Shown here: piece by piece, positions 40,865 through 49,134 of the stretch
Numbering within the stretch: position 1 is the first letter of the stretch
Layout: each line of letters opens with the position of its first letter
Assembly: GCF_900536025.1 (NCBI RefSeq)
Contig: NZ_UNOZ01000028.1
Location: 62,001-126,000, forward strand
Source: Pseudomonas reidholzensis
GTDB lineage: Bacteria; Pseudomonadota; Gammaproteobacteria; Pseudomonadales; Pseudomonadaceae
Length of the DNA stretch: 64,000 bases
Reading direction: 5' to 3'
Program-made: the position numbers and the translations under genes
Notes under the pieces: generated by a model
What the model was told of the DNA's origin: nothing
Databases searched by the model: none
What the model saw: the letters and a program-made list of their open reading frames with translations, nothing else

Positions 40865-43800
40865 TCAATCAGCCAGCCAGGCCTTGCGCCAGCGCTGCAG
40901 GTTGTCACCCTCAAGCATGCAATGTTGCAGTACCTGAGCGCGCAGTGCATCCCCCAGCCGCCCAGTGGCGTCAAGGTCGTGCAGATGCATGCGCACAGCG
41001 TCCAGCCAATCACCCAGACGCTCGTCCACCAGGGTCACGGGCAACTCGCCGCGGTCGCAGGCATGGGCGCTGCTGATCACCGGCACGCCACACGCGCCCA
41101 GCTCGAGCAGACGCAAGCTGCTCTGGCTGTTGCGCAACAGCCCTGGTCGCAGCGGCGCCAGCGCCAGGTCGAGATCAAGCCGAGCCAACTGCTGCGCATA
41201 GTCAGCCTGCCGCAGGCCCGTATGGCGCTCCGTCAGATACGGCCGCAATACGTCCGAGCAGTTGCCAAGCAACACCCACTCGACTTCGCCGGCCAGGCTC
41301 ATGACCAACGCCTCGACAACCGCCAGGTCACTGCCATCAGCTGCGTCGCCAATCAAACCGACGCGCGGCTTGGCGCCGATCCGGCGACGTCCGCCGAGGT
41401 TGCTCCAATGCTGCGGATCGAGCATATCGGGCACGACCACAATGGACGAGTGGCTAGCGGCCAGGGCATCTGCCAGGGCCTCATTGGCCACCACCAGCCG
41501 GTCGGCAAAGGCAAGCTGCAGGCCGCGCAGCTGATCGTGCGCCAGGCCGCTCTCGCCACCAAGCGCCAGCACTGGCTCGAGCACCTTGAATGCCCGCGAG
41601 AACGCCGACAAACGCTGCAGACGCTCGATCTGCGGGTGGCCAAGCGGGCTTTGCAGCACAACGCTGTCCGGCGCATAGCGCTCCAGCTCGGCTACCGAGA
41701 GCTGGGTCTGGATCGTTGCACCGTCGGCCAGGCCAGCCCGTCGCAACGCTTGCAGTGGCTCGTCAGTGCGCTGCACAGTTTCGCCTTCAACGGCGCAGGC
41801 AAGGACCTTCGGCAGCGGCCGCCACGACGACAACGGGTCCCAGCTCAGGCGGCTCGGGGCAACCTGAAACGCCTTGCCTGCGTTTAGCGCGAAGTGCGTG
41901 CTGTACGCCGGATCGCGTGCCAGCAGCGGCAACCAGCGGGTGTACAGCGCCTGCTCCTGCTCGCGGGTGATGGCAGGTTCGGGGGTCTCGCTGATCAACA
42001 GCGCAGCGCGCGGCGTCCACACATTCAGATAACCCGCAGCATGCAGCCGCAGGCACAAGTCGACGTCAGCCCAGGCGGCCAGCTCGGGGCTTTCGTCGAA
42101 ACCACCGGACTCCATGAACAACGCCTTGCCCATCATCATGCAGTGACCGCTGACCGCGGCGTGGTTCTGATCGACCAGCAGCCGCTGCAGATAGCCCGCC
42201 CCCGCCATCGGCAGGTCTCGGAACACGCGCCCCACCGGGCCATCCAGGCCCAGTACCAGGCCACCATGGCGCACGGTACAGTCACTGGCCAGCAACTTGG
42301 CACCGACCACCCCGACTTCCTGACGACATGCATGGTTGACCAGTTGCTGCAGCCAATCGGTCTCCAGCACCGCGATACCCGCGTGCAGCCACAGCAGCAA
42401 CTCACCCTGCGCCTGCTGGGCGGCGACATTGCGCACCTGCACCGACGACAAGTCAGCGGGCAGGCGCACCACCTTGATCAGCTGCCCACCCAATTGCTCG
42501 ACACCGTCAAGCCAGGCTTGCAGGTCCGGGTCGTCAGCGCCCTGATCCAACAGCACTACCTCGAAGGTGCGGTAGGTGGTTTTGTCGAGGAGGGTATCCA
42601 GGCAACGGCGGACGCGCTCCAGACCATACTCGGTCGAAACCAGAATACTCACCAGCGCACTTTCGCCGACGCCGTAGTTGAGCTCGTAGTGACCCGGCAC
42701 TCGCCCTGCCACTGCCGCCCCCTCGAAGCCTCGGGCAAGCAGATGACGCTCGATAGTCGCGCGCTGGTCCGGGCAATCGAGCAGTGCTCGACTGTCACTG
42801 ATCAGCAGCGGCTCGCTGACGTGGCCCAGGCCCTCCAGGCCCTGGTCCTCGATCAGGCGCAAGATCAGGTCAAGTTCGACCGCCGCCCCCGCCTCGGCAT
42901 TGAAGCCACCCAACTGCAGCCAGGCATCCCGGCTGAACAGCCAGTGCCGAGCCATCACACCGGGCAGGCTGAGCAGCATGTCCAGGTTCAACCCCGGGCG
43001 CATCGCCAACTGCTCGCCGAGACCCGGCACACGCAGCACCTCGTCGCCATAAACAGCACGCAGACCGGGCGCACCGAGCATATCCAGAGCGGCCACCAGC
43101 AGGCCGCTGGCGGTGAACTCGCTGCCCGCCTCGACCAGCATGAACCAGTCAAAACCTGCCTCGCGAACCGCCTGATCGATCAGCGGATGGAGCGGCTCGC
43201 TGCCAATGCGCAGGATATGCAGCTTGTCCTGAGCGCTGGTTGCTGCGCCAAGCTCCAGGGCCGACAAGACCACGATGCTCAGGCCCGGATAGCGGTTGTG
43301 CTCGGGGCTCAAGCTGCGCAAGGTCAGGTCGAGGCGATCGGCATCGCCTTCGCGATCCAGCACCAGCACGCCGATCCTGGGCATGCCATTAGCCAGACGC
43401 TCATCGATCAGCACCTGCTGCGCCGCGGTCGGCGTGCGCTCGGCAAGCCAGGCCGGCACGTCCAGCGCTGCCGGCAGCAGCGGGAACTGACGCATGGCCG
43501 CCTGGAGCTGCTCGGTCGCGGTTGCGACCTGGCCGCCATTGGCGATGATCTCGGCGATCGGTTGCGCGTAGATCTCACAGAACACTTGCTCGCGCAGCTG
43601 CAGGTAAGCCTGACGCCCTTCGGCGGTGTCTGCTTCGCGCAGGCGGCTCTTCAACTGGTCGAGTTCGATCAGCTGCGGGGTGAACCCGCCATCGGATGCG
43701 CTCGGCAGCATGGCGGCATTGACGTGTACGCGCCATTGCGAATCGGTCGCCAGCAGCAACGACAGCAGGCGCTCCATGACAAACACCTTGCACTCGTAGC

Positions 43801-46800
43801 CCTGCGTGCCGCGATGCAGGGTTGGCATGTTCAGCGCCTGGCCGTAAGGCGTAGACCACTGCCCGTCACGGGCCAGCTCAGCCGCCTGGAAGATGCTCTC
43901 TGCCTTGCTGAACCAATGCCGCCAGAAGCGCGGTTTGGCAATGAAGTAATTGCAGAACTGCGCTTGCTTCGAGTCCATCACCAGGGTCTCGAGATCGACA
44001 CCTGGGGCCACCTGACGGGCCATCTCGACGCAGACCGGCCAAATATTGGGGTGATGCACCAGCGCCTGGATAAAGATGTTTTCGTAACGCGCGCCGTCCG
44101 GGAAGAACACCGGGAACAGCAACACGTCAGCGTCATCTGGCGCCGACTCGACGAAGCGCAACACGTGCTCGGCGTCGAGCCCGGTCTTCTGCTTGAAGCG
44201 CGGCGACAGCACACCATAGAAGGCATTCTCGTCCAGCGGCTTGTCCATCAGCAGATTGCGCATTGGCCAGTATTCAGCCCAGTCCGGACGCTGACCGACG
44301 TTGTCCAGCGGCGTGTAACCTGGCTCAAGCAACGCGCGGGTTTCGTCCGAATAGAAGATCTGGTGAATATGCGCCCGCGCAGGTGCCGCCACCGCTGCCG
44401 GACCAACGAACGCTAGCTGCAACGACAGCGGCCCGGCCAGCCCGGACATCCCCGGGAAGGCGCCACTGCTGCGCAGTTCGATATCGGTCACGCCGTACTC
44501 GTTGGGCTGGTACGGCAGCAGCAGGCGCTGCGCGCCGTCGTTGCCAAGGGTGACCTCGGTCAGGTAACGGCCGTTGACCCAGACCTGGGTGGTGAACGGG
44601 AACACGTCATATTGCTGGCCCGGCAAGGCACCGAGCAGCACTTCCACGGCTGCCGTCGACGGCGCCTGGCCGATGACCGCTGGGGTCAACTGCAACGCTG
44701 CGTTCGGCCCTACAAAGTAGCGGCCTGCCGTACCGCCGACGATGCGCAGGATCCACCCACGCAAAACGACATTGAGCTTGTCGCTTTGCCACTGGGCTTG
44801 TTGCCCGCCAGCATTCAGGGTTTGCCACAGGGTGCTGAAGACCTCGTCGTCGACTGCCGACGGCAACTGCTCGAAACTGCGGTGCAAGGTATGCGCAGGC
44901 AGCAATTGCCAAGCCTGTTGCCCTTGCCATTGCTGCAAAGCCGCACGCAGGCGCTCACGCACCCAGGCCTGGCTGTCGGTTGCAGGCGCCTCGACCGGCA
45001 AGACACCCGAGTGATTCAGCACCAACCCATCCAGCGCACCGCTGGCCAGCGCGGCCAGGCCGTCGCTGATCTGATGGGCGCTGCCAGGGATACCGGCAAA
45101 GTCGCCATCGACCAGCAGGTAGCTATGGTCTGCGCCGGGGTTGGCGGCGCGTGCCGTCAACCACTGCTGGGCCTCGGCCTGGCTGCCGAGCAGGCTGATG
45201 TGCTTGAACGCCAGGGTCTGCTCAAATGCCTGGTACAACTGCGCTGCGTCAGCGCCGTGGCGACCATCGATGACCACATGCAGGCGTGGCGCCTGAGCGA
45301 TGGCAGACGCCACCCGCTCAGCACTGCGGCCGTCGGCAAAGTCGCCATACAACTGCTGCACGCGCTCGCGCTGGGCTGCCCGGCAATGGGTCTGGTGCAG
45401 GTTGAACGCGTCGCCCAGCAGTTCGAGGAACGCCTGATCGTCGCCAAACTCCATGCCGATATCACGCCAGGCATTGCCCGGCGCGTCAGGGTTGTACTCC
45501 CAATGGCCGACCCGCGCTTCGCTGGAATAGAGCAGGATCGGGCGATCCAGCGCCATGAATTCAAACAGCAAGGACGAGCGGTCGGCCACCAGAATGTCGG
45601 CCTCGGCGAAGCTGTCGGCAATGCTCGCTTCAGGGTCGTCGACCAACTCCAGCAACGGGTCGGCAGCGACCTGCAGGCGCCACTTGCCCATCAAGTCACG
45701 GAACAGCGCCTTGTCGACCACAAAGCTGTGTTCATGCTGGACGATGGCCGGGTGCGGCTTGATGATGATTCGCGCACGGGGATAGACCGAACGGATCAGC
45801 GGCACGATGCGCTCGCCGAAGTACACCGCTGCGCTGATTTCCGGGTTGTAGGTCGGCGCAAACAGAATGGTCGGCTGAGCATCGCTGAGTGGCCGTGCTG
45901 GCAGCCTGAACACCTGATCGACCCAGGCGTTGCCGGTCAACAGAAAACCGTGGCGCGGGTGCACGTTGGAGAGCAGCGTGTCTTCGATATCCCAGACACT
46001 GCCACACAGATAATCGGCATGGTTGTACTGCTGCTCGGCAAAGCCGTAACGGGTCACCGAACCATGGCGCATACCGATCAGCAACACCTGATGGGCATCG
46101 CAGTAATCGCGCCAGAATTCCACCGACCAGCCATCGGCAACCACGATCACCTGCGGCTGCCACTGCATCACCTCTTCGATCGACAGGCTCAGCAGGCTCG
46201 TTTCAAAACAGGCAGCCAGCGGCCGCAGCGAGCGGAAGTGGAACGGCATGCTGCCGTAGCAGGCCACGCGCAGCCCGGCGATGGGCAGCGCGGCGGACTC
46301 ACTGAGCACTGGCTGGAACACATACAGCACACTGGTCTGGCCACAGTTGTGCATGGTCAGCAGCGGATGCCGCGCCACCTCGCGCAGGCCGAGTGAACGG
46401 ATCAGCGCCAGGTAGCGCGACTCTGGGCGATACTTGGCTTCGTACTGATCGTTGAGCAAGGTCCGCGCTTCACTGCCTTGCAGCAGCACCGAGTCCTTGA
46501 GGATCAGTTGCCCGCCCGGTTTGAGCAGCGCCAGCGCACGCAACACCACCCGGGCGGCTGCAGTATCGTCACTGATGGTGGTCAATACACCCATCAGGCT
46601 GACCGCATCGAAACGCTCTTCGCAAGAGAACTGGAAAACGTCGGCAACGTGGAATTCGACGTTGTCGATCTGTTGCTCGCGGGCTTTCTGCCGCGCCTGG
46701 TCGATCAGCTTTTCACCCACATCGAACGCCACCACCCGTGCCGCGATCTGGGCAAAGAGCAAGCTGAACTCACCATCCGCGCAGCCAATGTCGAGCACCT

Positions 46801-46942
46801 GGGCATCTGCCGGCAGCGACGGCAAAACGTGCGTCAGCAGGCAATCGCGCTGGCGTTCATAGAGCTGCGCCGGGCCGATCTGGCCGCGCTCGGTCTGGCT
46901 CCAGAACTGCCGCGCTACCTGACCCTGTTGGTTATTACTCAT
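40865..46942 (-). CDS. Giant five-domain glycan-modifying transferase (methyltransferase + TagB/F-like + GT modules)
   Basis: This 2025-aa fusion begins with a class I SAM methyltransferase (about 1-215, LDIGCADG at 50-57). A CDP-glycerol phosphotransferase-like TagB/TagF domain follows (about 220-548: RHGSVTRYG, ILFAPTYN, IIIKPHP, ADILVADRSSLLFEFMALDR). An unrecognised region (about 550-1180) separates these from two GT2-like modules (about 1180-1420, 1425-1670) and a GT4-like module (about 1680-2025) ending in WLAD. The first GT2 has VYGDEVL in place of a DxD. ATG 46942 overlaps the previous gene by 8 bp. It is a probable flagellin glycan extender and phosphodiester transferase. Confidence 0.85.
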   Translation of the reverse strand: MSNNQQGQVARQFWSQTERGQIGPAQLYERQRDCLLTHVLPSLPADAQVLDIGCADGEFSLLFAQIAARVVAFDVGEKLIDQARQKAREQQIDNVEFHVADVFQFSCEERFDAVSLMGVLTTISDDTAAARVVLRALALLKPGGQLILKDSVLLQGSEARTLLNDQYEAKYRPESRYLALIRSLGLREVARHPLLTMHNCGQTSVLYVFQPVLSESAALPIAGLRVACYGSMPFHFRSLRPLAACFETSLLSLSIEEVMQWQPQVIVVADGWSVEFWRDYCDAHQVLLIGMRHGSVTRYGFAEQQYNHADYLCGSVWDIEDTLLSNVHPRHGFLLTGNAWVDQVFRLPARPLSDAQPTILFAPTYNPEISAAVYFGERIVPLIRSVYPRARIIIKPHPAIVQHEHSFVVDKALFRDLMGKWRLQVAADPLLELVDDPEASIADSFAEADILVADRSSLLFEFMALDRPILLYSSEARVGHWEYNPDAPGNAWRDIGMEFGDDQAFLELLGDAFNLHQTHCRAAQRERVQQLYGDFADGRSAERVASAIAQAPRLHVVIDGRHGADAAQLYQAFEQTLAFKHISLLGSQAEAQQWLTARAANPGADHSYLLVDGDFAGIPGSAHQISDGLAALASGALDGLVLNHSGVLPVEAPATDSQAWVRERLRAALQQWQGQQAWQLLPAHTLHRSFEQLPSAVDDEVFSTLWQTLNAGGQQAQWQSDKLNVVLRGWILRIVGGTAGRYFVGPNAALQLTPAVIGQAPSTAAVEVLLGALPGQQYDVFPFTTQVWVNGRYLTEVTLGNDGAQRLLLPYQPNEYGVTDIELRSSGAFPGMSGLAGPLSLQLAFVGPAAVAAPARAHIHQIFYSDETRALLEPGYTPLDNVGQRPDWAEYWPMRNLLMDKPLDENAFYGVLSPRFKQKTGLDAEHVLRFVESAPDDADVLLFPVFFPDGARYENIFIQALVHHPNIWPVCVEMARQVAPGVDLETLVMDSKQAQFCNYFIAKPRFWRHWFSKAESIFQAAELARDGQWSTPYGQALNMPTLHRGTQGYECKVFVMERLLSLLLATDSQWRVHVNAAMLPSASDGGFTPQLIELDQLKSRLREADTAEGRQAYLQLREQVFCEIYAQPIAEIIANGGQVATATEQLQAAMRQFPLLPAALDVPAWLAERTPTAAQQVLIDERLANGMPRIGVLVLDREGDADRLDLTLRSLSPEHNRYPGLSIVVLSALELGAATSAQDKLHILRIGSEPLHPLIDQAVREAGFDWFMLVEAGSEFTASGLLVAALDMLGAPGLRAVYGDEVLRVPGLGEQLAMRPGLNLDMLLSLPGVMARHWLFSRDAWLQLGGFNAEAGAAVELDLILRLIEDQGLEGLGHVSEPLLISDSRALLDCPDQRATIERHLLARGFEGAAVAGRVPGHYELNYGVGESALVSILVSTEYGLERVRRCLDTLLDKTTYRTFEVVLLDQGADDPDLQAWLDGVEQLGGQLIKVVRLPADLSSVQVRNVAAQQAQGELLLWLHAGIAVLETDWLQQLVNHACRQEVGVVGAKLLASDCTVRHGGLVLGLDGPVGRVFRDLPMAGAGYLQRLLVDQNHAAVSGHCMMMGKALFMESGGFDESPELAAWADVDLCLRLHAAGYLNVWTPRAALLISETPEPAITREQEQALYTRWLPLLARDPAYSTHFALNAGKAFQVAPSRLSWDPLSSWRPLPKVLACAVEGETVQRTDEPLQALRRAGLADGATIQTQLSVAELERYAPDSVVLQSPLGHPQIERLQRLSAFSRAFKVLEPVLALGGESGLAHDQLRGLQLAFADRLVVANEALADALAASHSSIVVVPDMLDPQHWSNLGGRRRIGAKPRVGLIGDAADGSDLAVVEALVMSLAGEVEWVLLGNCSDVLRPYLTERHTGLRQADYAQQLARLDLDLALAPLRPGLLRNSQSSLRLLELGACGVPVISSAHACDRGELPVTLVDERLGDWLDAVRMHLHDLDATGRLGDALRAQVLQHCMLEGDNLQRWRKAWLAD

Positions 46943-47597
46943 TGTCGCCCCACTGATTCGCAAAGACTTTACGTGCCATATCCAGATCTGCTGTGGTGTC
47001 GATGTCGAACGCCTTCAACTGGAAGGCGGGCAACGGCAGGCAGGCTTCCAGCGCTTGATAAACGAAGATCGGCTGATCAACCACGATCTGCGGCTTGATC
47101 ACGGCAATGCCGGTCCACTCCACCGCATAATGCGGCTCGCGGGTGAAGCCGAGCACCTGCGTGCCGCTGTCGTCCAGCTGCACGCGCACGCCATCGCTGG
47201 TCAGGTAGGGCGAAACACCGATCAGCTGTTCGTTGTCGTTGGCCGCCTGCAGGAACGCCTCGAAACTGCGCGAATCCATGACGGTATCGGCGTCGAGCAC
47301 CAGCAGGCGCTCATCGAGATGGCGGGATACGCGGTAGATGCTCTGCAGCGTGTTGGTGCGGGCGTAGTCGGGGTTGCGCACGACGATCAGGTCGGGGCGC
47401 AAGGCGATGGCGTGGGCGATCACCTCTTCTTCCTGAAAGCCGACCACCAGCCAGACGCTTTCGGCCCATTGCAGACGCTCAAGATGCCAGTCAAGCAACG
47501 AGCGCCCGGCCACTTCGACCAGGCATTTGGGCTTGTTAAGCCCCAACCGCGAGCCAATCCCGGCGGCGCAGATTACAGCGTGCTTAACAGGCGACAT
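46935..47597 (-). CDS. Nucleotidyltransferase (LicC/sugar-nucleotidylyltransferase type)
   Basis: This 220-aa NTP transferase has the pyrophosphorylase signature AAGIGSRLGLNKPKCL (residues 11-26), a metal-binding Asp in LLVLDADTVMD, and EWTGIAVIKP and FDIDTTADLDMARK near the end. The small size and KPKCLVEVAGRSLL resemble LicC-like cytidylyltransferases that make CDP-choline or related CDP-alcohols. The substrate cannot be told from the sequence. It overlaps the HAD gene by 25 bp and the giant transferase by 8 bp, so the products are probably made in concert. Confidence 0.82.
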   Translation of the reverse strand: MSPVKHAVICAAGIGSRLGLNKPKCLVEVAGRSLLDWHLERLQWAESVWLVVGFQEEEVIAHAIALRPDLIVVRNPDYARTNTLQSIYRVSRHLDERLLVLDADTVMDSRSFEAFLQAANDNEQLIGVSPYLTSDGVRVQLDDSGTQVLGFTREPHYAVEWTGIAVIKPQIVVDQPIFVYQALEACLPLPAFQLKAFDIDTTADLDMARKVFANQWGDNE

Positions 47598-48178
47598 AGA
47601 GCCTTCCCATCGTAGGTAACGAAATCACTCAGTTTGACCAGCTCTTTGTTCGGCTGATGAACACCGCCAAAGGCGATGCGCCAGTCAGCGGCTTCGAACA
47701 TCGGCACATCGTTCATGCCCTCGCCCACCGCGACGATGCGGTCAAAACGCGAACGCAGGCTGCTGACCGCATCGCCCTTGTGCAGAATGTGCTCGACCCC
47801 ATCCAGCTGGCCGTGCCCGTCGAGGCGCGCAGTCGAGCTGAAGCTGTGGATGCCGAGCTTGTCGAGCACAGGCTTTACCCACAGGTCGAGGTTGCCGGTC
47901 ACCACGAACGCCTGCTCAGGGTGGCGACGGATGAAGTCGAGAATGGCCGGATCGAACTCGACGTGTTGATCGAGCGCAGCGTGAATCCAGTCCAGGCGCG
48001 CATCGCGCAGCAGCCTGACGCGCAGCTTGAACGACTTGTCGAACGGCAGCAGGCCGGCGATGGTGGCCTGGGTCAGGGCGCTGATCTCGTCTTCCAGACC
48101 CACCGAGGTGGCAATCAGCGGCAACAGCTCCTGACGGGTCAGGGTGCCATCGAGATCGAAGCAGTACGCGGTGGTCAT
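47573..48178 (-). CDS. HAD-IB family phosphatase (SerB-like)
   Basis: This 201-aa HAD hydrolase has motif I FDLDGTLT (nucleophile Asp8, acid Asp10), motif II VVTGN, a Lys in HILHKGDAVSSL and motif III/IV VGEGMNDVPMFEAAD. The size and cap resemble phosphoserine phosphatase relatives. In this operon it likely dephosphorylates a sugar- or alcohol-phosphate precursor of the flagellin glycan, which is inference. ATGA overlap with the methyltransferase shows coupling. It is comparable in position to the phosphatase gene of the P. aeruginosa b-type island, as I recall it. Confidence 0.85.
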   Translation of the reverse strand: MTTAYCFDLDGTLTRQELLPLIATSVGLEDEISALTQATIAGLLPFDKSFKLRVRLLRDARLDWIHAALDQHVEFDPAILDFIRRHPEQAFVVTGNLDLWVKPVLDKLGIHSFSSTARLDGHGQLDGVEHILHKGDAVSSLRSRFDRIVAVGEGMNDVPMFEAADWRIAFGGVHQPNKELVKLSDFVTYDGKALCRLLSTL

Positions 48179-48945
48179 AGCTCGGTTCCTTGACGGCGCA
48201 GGACGAAAAAGTACTGCCGAGTCTCTGCGCGTTTTTCCAGGCCTTCAGGGAACAGAAAGCCTTCGTGCTCGACGAATATGCCCAGGCCCTCGAAGGCCTG
48301 CGCCATCAGCTTGCGAAGCTCGTCGGCGGTGCGATAGATCGCAGAGTATTCGTCGGCGAGTTCTTCGGAGTAGAACCGGTCAAGGGTGAAGCGCTCGCTG
48401 ACACCCACCGGCTCACGCAGGTAGATGCCGCCGCCGGCAACGATCAGTTGCGCAGCATCACGCAGCACCTTGATGCAGTCGGCATCGTTCAGATAGATCA
48501 ACAGCCCGGAGATCAACGCCAGGTCAAAAGGCGCTTGCAGCAGCAGCGCCTGAGGCTGGATATCAGTCGCCGACATGACCTGAAAATGCAGGCCCGCCAA
48601 CTGCCGCTTGACGCTCTCTTGCTGAGCTTTTTCGATCAGGCTGGCGCTGAAGTCCAGGCCCAGATACTCAAGCCCCTGACAGTTGCTGGCCAGATACCAG
48701 CCCCAGCGCCCGGTGCCGCAACCGATGTCCAGAATCCGCCGTACCTGGCCCAGGCCGAGGATGTCGGCCATCGCGGCTTTTTCGGCCTGATCGCGCTTTT
48801 CCACCAGCTCAGCATTGTGATCCTGGTACATGGTCGCGCTCAGCACGTTGGCGTACTCGCGCTTGCCCCGTGATTCGAAGAAGGCGCGGGTAGCGTCGTA
48901 ATCGATGGCTACATGCTTGCCCTTGATACGTCGAGAATCGTTCAA
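48175..48945 (-). CDS. Class I SAM-dependent methyltransferase
   Basis: This 256-aa protein has motif I ILDIGCGTGRWGWYLA (from residue 71), then YLGLDFSASLIEKA and FDLALISGLLIYLN. It starts with a TTG at 48945 that has AGGAG six bases upstream, and no nearby ATG has a ribosome site. It leads the four-gene glycosylation operon from a sigma-54 promoter about 125 bp upstream. It probably methylates the flagellin glycan or its precursor. The acceptor is unknown. Confidence 0.85.
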   Translation of the reverse strand: MNDSRRIKGKHVAIDYDATRAFFESRGKREYANVLSATMYQDHNAELVEKRDQAEKAAMADILGLGQVRRILDIGCGTGRWGWYLASNCQGLEYLGLDFSASLIEKAQQESVKRQLAGLHFQVMSATDIQPQALLLQAPFDLALISGLLIYLNDADCIKVLRDAAQLIVAGGGIYLREPVGVSERFTLDRFYSEELADEYSAIYRTADELRKLMAQAFEGLGIFVEHEGFLFPEGLEKRAETRQYFFVLRRQGTEL

Positions 48946-49068
48946 GATGTCTCCTGCTAATTGACGTCATGACGGATTTGCTGAAAGCGCTGGCGCGTAC
49001 ACCGATGCGGGCTCGGCCATGGCTTGGCCTAGTCAGAAATCCAACACTTGCTTGTATTCACGGGCACG

Positions 49069-49086
49069 AAGCAAGATGTCTGCCAA
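49069..49086 (-). promoter_or_regulatory. Predicted sigma-54 promoter of the glycosylation operon
   Basis: The minus strand reads TTGGCAGACATCTTGCTT, a near-perfect TGGCA-N5-CTTGCT with GG-N10-GC. It abuts the U-tract of the terminator for the upstream 909-aa gene, so the two units are separated within 50 bp. The leader is about 115 bases. Confidence 0.78.
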
Positions 49087-49090
49087 CGCG

Positions 49091-49119
49091 CACAAAAAAG
49101 CCGGGCAGCGCCCGGCTTG
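49091..49119 (-). terminator. Rho-independent terminator after the 909-aa transferase
   Basis: The minus strand reads AAGCCGGGC GCT GCCCGGCTT TTTTG. It is a strong stem-loop with a U-run directly downstream of the stop at 49135. Confidence 0.9.
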
Positions 49120-49134
49120 GTTGATTGCCGTCAA

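Noticed and set aside
41894..44416. 840-codon plus-strand open frame opposite the 2025-aa transferase gene
   Set aside because: It is the complement of a high-GC coding gene, rich in His, Arg, Gln and Leu with no family motifs. The minus-strand frame has clear domains and operon overlaps.
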